A stretch of DNA of 64,000 nt from Tridacna crocea (Eukaryota; Mollusca; Bivalvia; Cardiida; Cardiidae), in the NCBI GenBank assembly GCA_943736015.1, contig OX031058.1, forward strand, positions 1,379,001 through 1,443,000, given 5' to 3'. Shown here piece by piece: positions 10,591 to 22,539 of this stretch; within the stretch, counting starts at the first letter, position 1, and each line of letters starts with the position of its first letter. The position numbers and the translations under genes were made by a program. The notes under the pieces are model-generated. The model ran no database searches, was not told the DNA's origin, and was given only the letters and a program-made list of their open reading frames with translations.

Positions 10591-10914
10591 TACAATGCAA
10601 TACATTTCAGTTTTCAAGAATATTTCAGTTACACTGCGGCGGCCAGCAAAACCTACTCATGCTCTCTCACTTCTTTGCACAAATTTTTTCCCAGTCTACT
10701 GGCTGCTTTTTCACATGACAAGACTTCAACAATGAACAAAGGTTAGAAAGGAATGTATATCTTCAGTCATCGGAAAGAAAATGAACAAGCTTGGGGTTTG
10801 TAATATCGAACCCCAGTGTCAAGTCCTGGATGCTATACCTACTGTGCTACAAGGCTTTGTCCATTTGTTCGTTTAACCTTTTTACCGCCCCGAGTGTAAA
10901 TGATCTAGCAGGAA

Positions 10915-11000
10915 AAGCCTTTGCAAAATATTGTGAAAAAAGGAGACGATGCCAGCTGTAGTTACGAGGTTTTTGAAGTAAACCGACGATATTTTCTTAA
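10915..11000. mobile_element. Family A half-palindrome fused to family D
   Basis: The left arm of A (AATATTGTGAAAAAAGGAGA) changes abruptly, near GATGCC, into the D arm (AGCTGTAGTTACGAGG, then AAGTAAACCGACGATAT). Confidence 0.6.
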
Positions 11001-11342
11001 TGAATTGATGATCCGCAAGGATCAATAAAGTTTTGACTGATCCTCTGTACGTAGTGCTGACTTATCTTCATCTATACATATCTATACAATATATGGTTTT
11101 GATTGTTCAAGTCAGTACAATCTAAGTCAAAAACCCGGCACATCTGTATATATTCCTGAACTATATCTATCGCATGTGTTTTAACAATGACAAGTAAAAA
11201 ATCTGGCAAGCAATCAATGGAAAACAGGTGTTCATTATTATGTACATGTATTATAGGATTTTATGGCTCGTTTTAACGTAATAATTTGCTCATGTAAGTT
11301 GACATTCCGGTCTGAACGATGACATCCATTCACATTTCCATC

Positions 11343-11347
<5 letters not shown>

Positions 11348-11402
<55 letters not shown>
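11348..11402. repeat. (CT)n microsatellite
   Basis: An uninterrupted CT run of about 55 bases. Confidence 0.95.
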
Positions 11403-11404
<2 letters not shown>

Positions 11405-12000
11405 TCAGAGGGTTTTGGCTCGAATCCCATGAAAAGCGGGGTCAAAGCTTGAAACCATCTAATGGCAGCCATGACAATGGAAGAGTGTATATCGCTTTCT
11501 AAAGCAATCTAACCATATTTAGCTGAGATATCATTTCAAGAAGATGTCTATTTAGCGCAAAAATATCAACGACAAAAACCAAGTAATCCCCTAATCACGA
11601 CAAATATAGTAGATGTCACACCAGTGTCTGTGTCTTTTTTTTTGTCCTAGTGAAATCGGCCATCTTTGAAGCTTCACAGATCGTTTTAAGGCAAACCTTT
11701 GGCTTTTCCGTCTCTTGCTGTCTAAAGTACGACCTCAGTAATTCAAAGAATAATGCATTTAATACAATACCGTGTGTCAGTCGATTGCATTTTACACTAA
11801 ATCCCAACAAAAGCAGGCACCCTAGAATTAAATTTTGTTCTCTCAAAAACACCTTACCATGACCAAATTCTTTTGTTCCTCAAGTGATACAGAATACTAA
11901 AAGTCCAGTTAATACAATAAAAACATATTTTAGTGATACCCCAGTACCCAAATTTGAAGAAATTCTAAATCTTATGCCACAAAGCCCCCTTGGCCCCATC
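11403..12000. other. No recognisable gene
   Basis: Part (11540-11630) resembles repeat R4 seen at 22800-22870. A reading frame at 11650-11862 has no recognisable domain. Confidence 0.35.
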
Positions 12001-12001
12001 A

Positions 12002-12148
12002 GGGGTTCTAGCTCAAACCCACATCTCAATGGTCAACGTTTTTAATTTCTGCGGTAAAAACAATACCTTTTGTAACTAGGAGTTTTGGGTTTGTTAAAAA
12101 TACTGCAAACGTTGGCCATTGGGATAGGGTTTGAGCTAGAACCCCTGT
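12002..12148. repeat. Foldback element, about 40-bp arms
   Basis: Arms at about 12002-12041 and 12107-12147 are inverted copies (AGGGGTTCTAGCTCAAACC on the left; GGTTTGAGCTAGAACCCCT on the right). The loop also pairs in part (ACAATACCTTTTGTAAC). Noncoding. Confidence 0.75.
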
Positions 12149-12560
12149 TTTATAACTACTCAAATGGGAATATTTTTGCCTATTACGACCTGGAAGCAGT
12201 TCCGCAGTGGTGCTACAGCAGTACTGGAGAAGAATCAAGGGAAATGACTGAAGAAGGCAGCTGCAGTTGTGCAAAAGAGACTGAATGAATACAACAAAGA
12301 ACAGTAACTTTATTGAAATAAACATAAATCAATTTTGTGAAATATTCAGGTCGACAGATTTAAAGCTAACTTGATGAGTATACGTTTTTAACGCCTGGCG
12401 ATTTATGGTCCATTTATGCATTTTAAAGCATAATCCATTTTAATAGGCAAAAAACTAACTGTTAAATATTTAAGTACTAATTATTTCATTTCAAAGACCC
12501 TATTACGATGCAAACACGAATTCCAAGGCCCCTACAATTAATGCCTATTCAATAAATCTT
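12149..12560. other. No recognisable feature
   Basis: AT-rich sequence without a supported gene or repeat. Confidence 0.35.
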
Positions 12561-12768
12561 TACCAAACAGTTCTTTGTTTTTAACGACCCGGAAAGATGA
12601 CGTTAATTTTGAAAACATCGTGGGAAAAGGAGAAAATGCTGGTTACCAGCATTTTCTCCTTTTCCCCCGATGTTTTCTGCTTTTTCAAAGACGTATAAAA
12701 TCATTCAAGCCTCATTTCTTATATTCAAATGCTTTCAATATGAAAGAGGCATTTTTTTTGGTTAAATA
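12561..12768 (-). mobile_element. Family A MITE, reverse orientation
   Basis: The end TTTACCAAACAGTTC, the core palindrome (about 12620-12680) and GCTTTCAATATG follow the family order on the minus strand. It ends at GGTTAAA. Both arms share CATCG/CGATG, a matched change from CATTG/CAATG. Confidence 0.7.
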
Positions 12769-12861
12769 GTTTCAGTACCCCAGTATAAGGAAACAATAGG
12801 TTCTTGTAACATGCAATACATGCAACTGCTGCTTTCTAATTTTGTTGCTGTTGTTGTTTTT

Positions 12862-13190
12862 GAAGAAGAAGAGGAGGAGGAGGAGGAGGAGGAGAAGAAG
12901 ACGTAGATGAAGATGATGACGAAGAAAAAGAAGAAGACAGAGATAAACAAGAAGGCAAAAAAACCCAGAAAACAAAGAAAAAGAAGCTGTAGGAAAAGAA
13001 GAAGACGAAGAAAAAGAACATGTAGAAAAAGAAGAAAATGTAGAAAAAGAAGAAAATGTAGAAAAAGAAGAAGATGTAGAAGAAGAAGAAGATGTAGAAA
13101 AAGAAGCAGACGAAGAAAAAGAAGAGGAAAAAAAGAAGATATAGGAAAAGAAGAAGATATAGGAAAAGAAGACGAAGAAGAAGATAAAAA
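12862..13190. repeat. GAA/GTA-rich minisatellite
   Basis: A purine-rich tandem array with a variable 18-bp unit (GTAGAAAAAGAAGAAAAT). Apparent Lys/Arg-rich or Ser/Phe-rich proteins on either strand are artefacts of composition; the frames have no domain and one frame has repeated stops. Confidence 0.9.
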
Positions 13191-13414
13191 ACTTGTCAAA
13201 ATGAGTGCGTTATCAGACTACTTTTCAAATGTGGTTTTGATGGACACAAAACATATGAGAAAAAAAGAGAAAATGCTATGTTTCTTCTTCAAGGTCATCA
13301 ATACGCGGAGTTGTTTGATGGACTAGATTGTAATGTTTCAAGTCTTTTTTTATGACCGAAAAATGATTTGCACTCTTAGCAGTAAAACAATAGCCTACTT
13401 ATTTTGCATACAAA

Positions 13415-13680
13415 GTTTGAACCTTGCTATGGCAAAAGGAGGTTTAATATATCTCAGTGATGCATCACACCGAGCAAGTTATCACATGATTACGAATTAA
13501 AAAATCCATTCAGTTTGACAGTTGATTGGATATGGAGGTAGAATAGTCATTAGACGTGCAGAAAAATCTAGAAATAGCAAAAAGTTTCGACTCATGTCAG
13601 CGAGCGGGGACTGCGCAGACTGACATGAGTCGAAACTTTGCAAATGCATTAAAACCCCTTTTCACAGAGGATGGCTTGTG
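13415..13680 (+). mobile_element. Family C MITE, full length
   Basis: Left end TGCTATGGCAAAAGG, the core GTTTCGACTCATGTCAG / CTGACATGAGTCGAAAC at about 13585-13636, and the right end CCCCTTTTTCACAGAGGATGGCT-like block. The centre is disrupted (GCGAGCGGGGACTGCG). Confidence 0.7.
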
Positions 13681-13871
13681 AACTTATATAAGGTATACAA
13701 TTTGGAAGCATATATTACATTAATGCTTACTCATTTTGATCAGGAAACAGTCTTAAACGGATTCTAGCTAGTCTACATAATTATTATCCTTGAAATATAT
13801 AGTTCTTTTAAGTTTTCGGTTTTTCTGCATATTTTTTTTTGGTCGTGATTCTTTTCGATCGATCAATTGAT

Positions 13872-13908
<37 letters not shown>

Positions 13909-13960
13909 GGCTGGATTGATTGATTGATTAAGTGAATGCTTGATTGATTGATTGATTGAC
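13872..13960. repeat. (GATA)n then (GATT)n microsatellites
   Basis: About 9 GATA units, then two runs of TTGA units. Confidence 0.9.
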
Positions 13961-13967
13961 TGATGAT

Positions 13968-14062
13968 AACGGTAACCAGGATTTTTCCCTTTATACACAA
14001 TGTTATCTAAAGGCTTCTTTCTCAGGGTCGTCAAGAGTAGGCATTGTGTGGTAATGGGATAT
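13968..14062 (+). mobile_element. Family A MITE, right half only
   Basis: GGCTTCTTTCTCAGGGTCGT and GTGTGGTAATGGG are intact. The left half is missing and replaced by the adjacent microsatellite. Confidence 0.65.
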
Positions 14063-14229
14063 TATCGCTTCCTGCAAGATGATGCTTTCAAAAATGGAGC
14101 AGTAAATCAACCAGTTCGTGCTTCTGATGAGGAAATGAACGTCTTTATTTATTACGCACATCTAATGGGTCATTTAAATCACATAAAAATCACTGTATAG
14201 AAGTTTAGAAACAGTATAACGTTAGTATA

Positions 14230-15340
14230 AACCACTCAAAATTTGCTGAGTGTCAACCATGTATCTATATATTTTCGGCCGACAGAATACATGTCTCCTA
14301 AAGATTATATTTCAGTTAGTACCTTCATGTACTATAGATAGTCTTCAAAGCGTCTATTTAGCCCCTTTCTCTGCTGCAGAGCATAAAGATCTGGGAAATG
14401 ATTTACCTAAGGAGAGCAGGCGAGTGACGTGTACCTTCAAGCATCTTCGCGGGCCAAGTTTACGATCACTACGTGGATCTTACCTTGGCTGATTGAGCCC
14501 GATTTTGAGATTCCTGCGATTCGCCCTCTATTGGATGCTGGTTATTACCCCCCTTTACATCATATTTCTAAAAGCAAATGAAATATCGTTTTACAAACCG
14601 CTTACGAATACACATGAAGCGATAAGCAGACATCCACGTGGGTTTCCATGTTTACCTTCTACTCGAAAGGTAGAGACCTTGTTCTATTTTTATCAAAGAT
14701 GAAATGCTACGAGTGATTTCATTCGTTGCAGCTAGAACTGGCTGCATCCAATGAAAAAGCGTATCGGGTGAATGTAAAAATCAAGGTCGATCCGCCAAGG
14801 CTAGAGTGGCGTCGTGACTCGTCAGCCTTGGCTTGCGAAGAGGACCTCCAAGTAGATCACACGTTTACGGGTTTGACCATTATCTACCACTGGATGGCAT
14901 TCTACAAATTCAAATTCAAATTCACATCTATCTAATTTGGGCATTCTGGGTATAGAACCGGACTACTTTTCTAAGCGACAACCATTACTTTAAATTTCAA
15001 ACTAAGATAAACGTTTACTCAATAAACGCTACCTAGTGTGATTCATTCAGCTATGATCAAAAGTTTAAAGAAATCTGGAGCTAAAGCAGGCCTGACCCTA
15101 ACCCCAAACGTATTTATAAAAGCCATTTACTCCATTGCTACTTTATAAAGCGCATTACTACAATCTCCCCAACATCGGGGTACATGATGCTTCATGTAAG
15201 ACAGGTCGAATCTTCGAAGAATATGATATGCGCAAACAACATCTTCAAAGCGTCTATTTAGCCTCCATTCGGCATACCTCGGCTGTATCTGGAGGATTAA
15301 CATGCATCAGATCTGTACAAACCCGGAAATAGGACGGTTT
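14230..15340. repeat. Mosaic of dispersed repeat R3
   Basis: The block 14930-15260 (ATTTGGGCATTCTGGGTA ... TCGAATCTTCGAAGAATATG) recurs at 36740-37060, 48200-48370 and, reversed, 61700-62080. The phrase CTTCAAAGCGTCTATTTAGCC, shortened here to its first 20 bases CTTCAAAGCGTCTATTTAGC, occurs at 14342 and 15243. Within it, 14445-14850 has inverted ends CATCTTCGCGGGCCAAG and CTTGGCTTGCGAAGAGG, suggesting a nested foldback related to the one at 59123. No gene is supported. Confidence 0.55.
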
Positions 15341-15649
15341 ACCGTTCTGAAAATTGTAAGGCTCCTCTTAAAAAAGAAAATTTAAGTTTCAATTTTCTTT
15401 CGAAATCTTTCTTACTGTATTTCAGTTGAGTTGGCAGACAGTTCGTACATTCATTATTTAGCGTGGTTTATTAATTCCGATTGAAGTTTTCACCGAAAGA
15501 TAGATGTGAATAACTTCATCGAGGTTGTTGCTAAACGACTAACAGTGGCGCGCCATGTATAAAGATCACCTGATTCACAGTTCAGTTGGAAACGACCGTT
15601 ATACGGACAAGGTTAAATGAAGACCTGTACGGAATCGGCCGAGTTGTGA

Positions 15650-16030
15650 CGAGTATTTAGCTATATGTCTCTGTTGCAGAGCACGAAAACCCGAGAAATG
15701 ACGAATCCAGGGAAAGCAGGCGAGTGACGTGTACCTTTAGACCACACGTATACGGGTTTGACCAATTCAACGTTCAACAAACTTTTTAAGGACAAGAGAG
15801 AGAGAGAGTCTGTACCTACACGTACATAAAAAGTCTTCATGGTGTCTTTTTCGCCTAAACTCTGTGTGACAGTGAATAGAAAAGCCCAGGAAATGACGTA
15901 TCCAAGGATAGCGGGTGAGTGACGTGTACCCTCATTTGGACTATACGTATAGTGAATTGACCATTTAGCGAACAAATTCTGAAGTAATATAGTAATATAT
16001 GGTAACAAATCTCTTTGGTAGTCTATCTAT
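15650..16030 (+). repeat. Two tandem units of a 140-180-bp repeat
   Basis: CGAGAAATGACGAATCCAGG...GAGTGACGTGTACC at 15691-15735 recurs as CAGGAAATGACGTATCCAAGG...GTGACGTGTACC at 15887-15930. A third relative is split at 14390-14440 and 14850-14900. Confidence 0.6.
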
Positions 16031-16056
16031 ATAAGCCACGCTCTAAAAGGGAGGAG
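16030..16056. mobile_element. Family C terminus
   Basis: AAGCCACGCTCTAAAAGGG is a solitary family C end directly before a family B TTAA. Confidence 0.5.
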
Positions 16057-16059
16057 GGG

Positions 16060-16272
16060 TTAACACCTGTCCTGCTAAATAACTAAAATGAAATTTTCAA
16101 TTCGATAGTAAAAACCCAAATATTGCTTTTCAAATGGTACGGTTCTCGGATTTATGACTCCCTGGCGGACAGTGTAGATCAAAGATCAGACTGCACGTTC
16201 TGTGCAGTCTGATCTTGATCTACGCTATCCGTAAAAAGGTCAGTGAGTTGCGCTTCGCAGTCAAAGAGTTAA
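16060..16272 (+). mobile_element. Family B MITE, full length
   Basis: TTAA at both ends. The centre GATCAGACTGCACG / TGTGCAGTCTGATC is perfect. The outer arm GTGTAGATCAAAG is paired with CTTGATCTACGC, one side changed. Confidence 0.8.
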
Positions 16273-16344
16273 TGCATCTAAGTGATGTAGTCGTTTGGTA
16301 AAAAGTTAAAAGACAGATCCGTCATAAGCTACAATATATTAGTG

Positions 16345-16425
16345 GGCAGTGTAGACCAGATATCAGAATGAAGGCTCTGAGCAGTCTGATCTTGATCTAC
16401 ATCGTCCACAAAAGCTTCCAGTATC
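16345..16425. mobile_element. Family B core fragment
   Basis: GCAGTGTAGACCAGATATCA and AGCAGTCTGATCTTGATCTA flank a decayed centre. Confidence 0.55.
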
Positions 16426-16818
16426 ATCAATAGTTTGTACAGAACTAGGTCACTGTACTCAATCAAACAGATGTAAGATTTTGTTTAGTAATTCATGTGT
16501 CAAACATGGTATATAGATTTCACTGATAATTTTCATGTGAAAAGTTACCTCCCCTTTCACGTCATACAATACCAGGCTAACCGCCCAGTATCATTAATTT
16601 TGTTTTATTCTGCCTGTTGAGGGTGACAAGGCAATCAATTATCATTACCCGAACTAAGTGACCCATATTAGCTGAGAGCCTAAATAACATCAAGCTGAAG
16701 CTATCCGGATTAGTATGATTTAATTTAAAAAAAAATATCCCTAGGGATATTTCAATCACTTTTAATTCTTTCAACAAAAACTTTAAATATAGCTGTTTTA
16801 ATTAAATTTGAAAATTTG

Positions 16819-16887
16819 AGCAGATTGATCTTGACCTACACTGTCTGCAAAAGGTCAGCGAGTGGTCCTTAGCAGCCTGAAGGTTAA
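16819..16887 (+). mobile_element. Family B right half
   Basis: GATCTTGACCTACACTGTCT, AAAAGGTCAGCGAGTGG, and the end CTGAAGGTTAA. Confidence 0.65.
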
Positions 16888-17098
16888 GTCATGACCGTTG
16901 GGTTCTACTTAGCGGAGATATGACACCCACCCACTTCAACCCCCTTTCTATAGCAAAAAGATGGAATGGGGTACGTTGTTTCACAGATAAATTACAAGAA
17001 AATACGGATCCATGACACCAATAGCGCCGCAAATCAGTTGTTTCTGAAATAGGGCACATAAAAGCGGGTTAATCTTTTACGCCAAGGGCATCACTTTA

Positions 17099-17884
17099 AC
17101 ACCCCGGTTACACAGAGCTATCGCTGATAAATCGGTGGTCTTTTTAACCAAAGTAGGGTTGGAACCGACGAAAACCTACTTACCTCCGATGTCACATATT
17201 GGTCACCTATTCCCAACCTATCAAAAGCTACCGGGAAAAGATGAATTTCGTCGGTGAAAAGTTACCGATTTAGATTTTTAAACATGCTTAAAATTCTCGA
17301 TCGGTGAAAATATTACAAAACAACCGATTGACAACTTATCTACCACCGATATCACCTATAGGCCATCGACAAGCCACCGAAGAGCCACCGAAGAGCCACC
17401 GATGAACTGATACTAATCACCGGTGAAAAAAGCTAAGAATCAAAATATGGAATCCATGAGACACATTGTTACATGCGCGACAGGCATTTTAATTCAGTTT
17501 CCACAAAAATTCACCAGCGCCATATCTGATTGATTCTGTAACAATTCTGTGACAAGTTCCGATTTGTCTTAGTATGTCGGTCAAAGGGAACTCCCAGAAA
17601 TCCGTCGACCAAGGTAAAACTGTTATGTTTGTCTCTAACGAAGTCTTGAAAGTCCAAGAAGACTCCATTGTGATGGAAAGATGTTGTGGCCGTATATATC
17701 TTTAATCACCGGTCAGATCCCGATTGGGCCTCTACCAGCGCAAGACGGAATATGTTTATCGCCGTTTACACAAACAGCTTGAAATAAGGTCACCTATGAC
17801 AACCGATAAAAAAGCGAAAAAATTTGAAATAATGACACCGATTTGAAATGGATGTAAGCCCGACAGTCTGTGTAACCGGGGTGT
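17099..17884. mobile_element. 786-bp TIR element, non-autonomous
   Basis: The left end ACACCCCGGTTACACAGA is exactly mirrored by TCTGTGTAACCGGGGTGT on the right. Flanking TA on both sides suggests a TA target (Tc1/mariner-like superfamily, inference). The interior is full of ACCGAT / ATCGGT words and a short tandem (GAGCCACCGA three times at about 17370-17400). It encodes no transposase. Confidence 0.8.
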
Positions 17885-18645
17885 TACAAACTTCGTAGAG
17901 GTCCACGCGCTGATACTACATAACAGATATTGAAACACTGGGCTATCTGAGATACGATCTGGTTTTCATCGATCTGGAAATGAAAATAGGGCATTTTAAA
18001 TGCTAAAAAAAACCTGTCCAAATAGAAAAACACACAACAATAAATAGAAAACTGATGTTTTCGAATGTCGATTTTCTGAGAATAATTCAGTTTACTTCTC
18101 TTCATGCGACGAATACAGTTTAACTGGTTTTGTAATTGTATTTCAGTTTTTGATTCTTATGCAAAATTCTTGCTAAAACAGTTAGGTTCGAGTCACATAA
18201 ATTCTTTGAAGATGAAGGGAAAAAAAAGACTTGAAACATCAAAAATATGGCCAGAAGAAAAATAAAAAGTGGCCTAAACAACAGGTCGCTGCATTTTCCG
18301 AATCCGACACGATAAAAAATACAAAGACTTGGTAGATGTTTCAGGTCATTCCAAATGATAAATCTATACTCTTATCTAAATAAATAACGCTTGTACTGGT
18401 TGACGGATTGTGAATAAGCAATAAATTGTACTTAGTGAATATTCTGTAGATTAGAGCATATTTATCCATCGTAAATCATCCGTAAATATCTTACTGTTAG
18501 GTAAAAGTTCGATCAAATACTTTTAGATCAGCTAATTATTAGTTTGTACTCCTAAATGATATGCAATATTGACACTATGTCATCCGCATATCTGTTCAGT
18601 CACAGAGTTTGTGGACATAAGGAAGTCTTTGTCTATTGGATTAAA
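17885..18645. other. No recognisable feature
   Basis: AT-rich sequence without a supported gene or repeat. Confidence 0.35.
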
Positions 18646-19080
18646 TATGGGTTTTAAAGGTGGCCCTTCAGATTTTGGGACGAAAATTTTACAACAAATA
18701 CAAAAAAAACCCTCCTTATACTCCCAAAGCCTTTTGATTTTCATTCACAAAACCCCAGTAATCGAAAACGATCCGACAACAAGAGAAGTTAGAGATTTAC
18801 TACAGCCTACCGACACCGACGGGAAACACGTCTTTTTTTTACATGAGCAACTCGCTCATTTACATACCGGAAATACACATACGAAGCTTCAAACATGGCG
18901 TCCGAAGAAGACAGTATGTTTAATAATCACATCTGTTATGGAATTTAAGCGTCCAAAGTCACGTGCCAGTCATCCGACATTCCCAAAATGTTTTTTTTTT
19001 TATTTCTGGCACGAAATCCAAAAATACCTAAAGAGGCTACGTTGCCTTTTAAGGGAATACCATCAACTTTCTTTTTAATT
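18646..19080 (+). mobile_element. Dispersed repeat R2, longest copy
   Basis: Shares order and sequence with 9306-9720 and the reverse of 60730-61155. It contains GGTGGCCCTTCAGATTTTGG at the left and AAGAGGCTACGTTGCCTTTT at the right. The 169-residue frame across it has no recognisable domain and is not open in the other copies. Confidence 0.7.
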
Positions 19081-19362
19081 CTGTGATTCTTACTTATTGA
19101 TGATTTGAATTATTTTTTCATATAAATTTCAGGGATATATATACAGTTTTTTTTTTAATTTGGTGAGATGTGAAAAATCTAAACACCCACCTTATAGATG
19201 GAAACGGTCACTTTCTTTTTCGATTCGATAAACCCAGGGTTATTGGGTGAATAAACAGGCAAAGTATGTTCGCAATACCCACTCAATCAAGTAGCAAATT
19301 AACAATCCTGTTGTTGTTGTTCCATGCCGTTGTTATTGGAAAGGAGAACAACAGTTATTTCA

Positions 19363-19583
19363 TTAACCCTTTACCTCACAATCCGACTTTTAACGACCCT
19401 ATGAAAGAAGCCTTTTGAAAACACTGGGAAAAGGAGAAAAATGCTGGTAAAAAGCAATTTCTCCTTTTCCCAAAATGTTTTCTTTGCTTCCTAAAACAAA
19501 TTTCAATTTTGTCACATCTATTTTGTCGTCTGCAAATGCTCTCAAATTGGACTATTTAAACTTTTGTCGTTTGGTATTCAGGT
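19363..19583 (-). mobile_element. Family A MITE
   Basis: Starts TTAACCCTTTACCTCACAA. The core palindrome lost its centre (GCTGGTAAAAAGCA). The right side ends near TTTGTCGTTTGGTATTC. Confidence 0.75.
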
Positions 19584-19719
19584 AAATAAGATACAGACTC
19601 GTTTACCTCTTTCGTTACTGAAGAAATAAACTGCATTTTCTCAAAGACTACAAATACAGTTCTGCTGCAAAATTCAGAACAGGTCGTTCATAATCTAGAA
19701 TAAAGTAGTGGACAGTACA

Positions 19720-20490
19720 AATCATAGACGGTGTGGATCATACGCAGTGTAGATCATATACAGTGTAGATTATAGACTGTAGATCATACGCAGTGTAGAT
19801 CATATACAATGTTGATTGTAGACTGTAGATTATACAAAGTGTAGATCATATACAGTGTAGATTGTAGACTGTAGATTATACAAAGTGTAGATTATACAAA
19901 GTGTATATCATAGACATTGTAGATTATAGACTGTAGATTATACAAAGTGTAGATCATAGACAGTGTAGATTATAGACTGTAGATTATACAAAGTGTAGAT
20001 CATAGTGTAGATCATAGACCGTATAAACCATAGACAGTGTAGATTATAAACCGTGTAGATCATAGATACTGCAGATCATAGAGACTGTCGATCATAGACC
20101 ATATGGACCATAGTTTTAGATAGTGCAGATCATAGACAGTGTAAATCATAGACAATCTAGATTATAGACATTACAGATCATAGACAGTGTAGATTACACA
20201 CAGTCTATATTATAGACAGTATATGTCATAAAGAGTCTAGATCATAGACAGTATAGATCATAAGCAGTGTAGATTATAGACAGTGTAGATCTTAGATAGT
20301 ATAGATTATAGACTGTATATTATACACAGTGTAGATTATAGACAATGTAGATCATAGACAGTGTAGAATATAGACAGTCTAGATCATAGAAAGTGTATAT
20401 TAAAGAAAGTGTAGATCATAGACAGTGTAGATCAGAGACAGTGTAGATTCTAGACAGTGTAAGTTATAGACAGTGTAGATCATGGATCAT
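19720..20490. repeat. Degenerate minisatellite, 16-20-bp unit
   Basis: About 40 variants of CAGTGTAGATCATAGA. A higher-order unit (GTGTAGATTATAGACTGTAGATTATACAAA, roughly 60 bases including neighbours) repeats at the left between 19790 and 20000. The unit resembles the family B outer arm (CAGTGTAGATC). Confidence 0.9.
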
Positions 20491-20594
20491 AAATGCACTG
20501 TATGTGTAGTATGAGTACAAATACAGTTTGCAAAAGGCTCTGGTGACGTCTACAGTATGTAAAACGTTAACATTTTATTCTAATGTCATCATCA

Positions 20595-20870
20595 CAACCG
20601 AGCCTGGTAGCACAATGGGTAACGTAGCGAGCTTGACACTTTGAGTTCACTGTTTTGAATCTCCAGCTCGGAACTGTTGCGTAACACGACATCCAAACGT
20701 GATGGCATATGGAAAAAGATCTTCTTTGCTCGCCTTTACGTGTAGGTTTTATATATATTCACAGTGCAATAGGGATCTAACAATAAATTCAAGGGGCCAA
20801 TGATCCGACTCGGTGATTGTTTCCGATGATCGGAAATGGTCATTGCAACAGGATTCATTATTAGTGTCCA
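20595..20870 (+). mobile_element. tRNA-like head and S1 body fragment
   Basis: 20600-20675 is tRNA-like (GGTAGCACAATGGGTAACG; weak B box). 20798-20865 is S1 body (GATCGGAAATGGTCATTGCA). Confidence 0.45.
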
Positions 20871-21837
20871 AACTATCCTTTCATTTGGCTTTATCTAGAT
20901 CGGGATGGGAGGTGTCTGAATATCACCTCGCATAATGTAAACAAATCATTTGGTTCCGCCATATACACGGTATTTAAGGTTGTCTTGTTAATAGTATATA
21001 AAACATGCTTCCAAGGTCGTATCTTTGATAGACGGAAACTGGTAAATAATGACTTGCAAACATGAAATTGCTTGATACACAGACCGATAGCATTCTAGAT
21101 TTTCATAAACGATGAAAGATTTTTTTAGGTACATGTGTCGTTTATTGTGTTAAAAAAAAGGAGAAAGTGACAGACAGTCGGGAAGGCAGACAAGCAGACA
21201 GACAGACACAGATAGCAAAGCAGGCAGTCAGTCAGCCAGACCAAAAGACATACAGTCGAAAAAGCAACAATTTTGTCCCTATACAACAATTTTTTCACAG
21301 CTATACTGAGGGGTGATTGCAAACATTTTTCGATTTTTGATAGTTTAATAATGACAGGACAGATAGTAATAAAAATAAGTATATCATTTCCCCCACACTA
21401 AATTATGTTTTGAACATATTTACGCACTGTCATCTAAATGTTATGTTCATGTCATTGCGTAAATCTTTACACTCTTCCTCGAGGTGTTGTTATAACAAAT
21501 AAGCGAAACTATGTACCTTTGAACCTTCATAGCACCCGATGCACTGGGTGAACATGTTCGTCCGTCGCTTGCAAAGATGACTATGACTTCAGATAACGGG
21601 GTTGAAGATGGGCACGGAGATGACTGCTTAGGCCGATTCTCCCTCGAAAATGTCTGTTGAAGTGTGACCAGGGTATGTCTGGGGCTGGACCTGGCTAATG
21701 GATAGAGTTCACGGGTTCTTTGTTTTTCTTTTGTCTCTCTTCTTTCGGCTTCGCAGGAAAATGTTATCACTATCTTAACAACGCACAGTGTTTACATTCT
21801 CAGAGTCCAAGGGTATTATGAACAGGCGGTTTCTACC
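20871..21837. other. No recognisable gene
   Basis: Contains a CAGA/GGCA-rich low-complexity run at about 21168-21235. The 107-residue frame at 21447-21770 (minus) has no recognised domain. Confidence 0.35.
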
Positions 21838-22075
21838 TGAAATCCCAAGCTTGGCCAAGTTCTTCCAAGATGAATGATAGTAATTCTGACAGGATAAATT
21901 TCTCTCATACTGCAGGTCATTGTTTTGGTGATGATAAAGTGGGAAAGCGACCAGTGGCTTAGAAAGAAAAATATACTCGAAGCATTAGTGTCAGAAACTG
22001 CGAAAAGTATGAATAGGTGCACTGTCTGCCGCGATTAAACTGAAATAATGTTTAAACCGACGCTGAACACCGTAC
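21838..22075 (+). mobile_element. SINE S1, head missing
   Basis: From AAGCTTGGCCAAGTTCTTCC through GTGGGAAAGCGACCAGTGG to the tail ACTGAAATAATGTTTAAACC. Confidence 0.7.
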
Positions 22076-22424
22076 GATCGAAAATACGTGCAATGATCAT
22101 TTTGACCTACTAGCTATGGGCATGGTAAATAGTTATCTTGTCACTTCATCACTGACCGCCTCGGTAGAACTGTAATAATGTTAAAAGAGTGTTCCCTGCC
22201 ATGCAAACATCCATCATTGAACCACGGGTGAATTGAGTGTACTGCCTTTGTCGAGGTCTGTGGTATACTTTTTTGCTGCATCAGTACTCGACTAAAAAAC
22301 GGTACAACAGCGGACCCGTCCACTCTGTAAATCTGAACACAAATCAAACACCCTGAACAACTGAGTAATAAAGGACTCCTTCCTTAGTGGAAGAAAAGCC
22401 ATTATCTGTGGAACGGGGGCTAGA

Positions 22425-22512
22425 GGCATCTGAAAAAAGTTTCGACCCATGTCATCCTGCGCAGTCCGCGCAGGCTGACACGAGTCGAAACTTTTTGCTA
22501 TTTTTTAATGCT
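22425..22512. mobile_element. Family C core
   Basis: GTTTCGACCCATGTCATCC and GGCTGACACGAGTCGAAAC pair around GCGCAGTCCGCGC. The outer parts are lost. Confidence 0.7.
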
Positions 22513-22539
22513 GCTCATGTCGTCAATGGTGGCCATTCT

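Noticed and set aside
12762..13326. Lys/Arg-rich and Phe/Ser-rich reading frames on both strands
   Set aside because: They lie on the GAA-rich minisatellite and the composition explains them.
18569..19078. 169-residue open frame
   Set aside because: It coincides with repeat R2, whose other copies are not open in this frame, and no domain is recognisable.
19720..20490. CRISPR-like array of short repeats
   Set aside because: Units are contiguous and degenerate, without unique spacers, and the DNA is eukaryotic.
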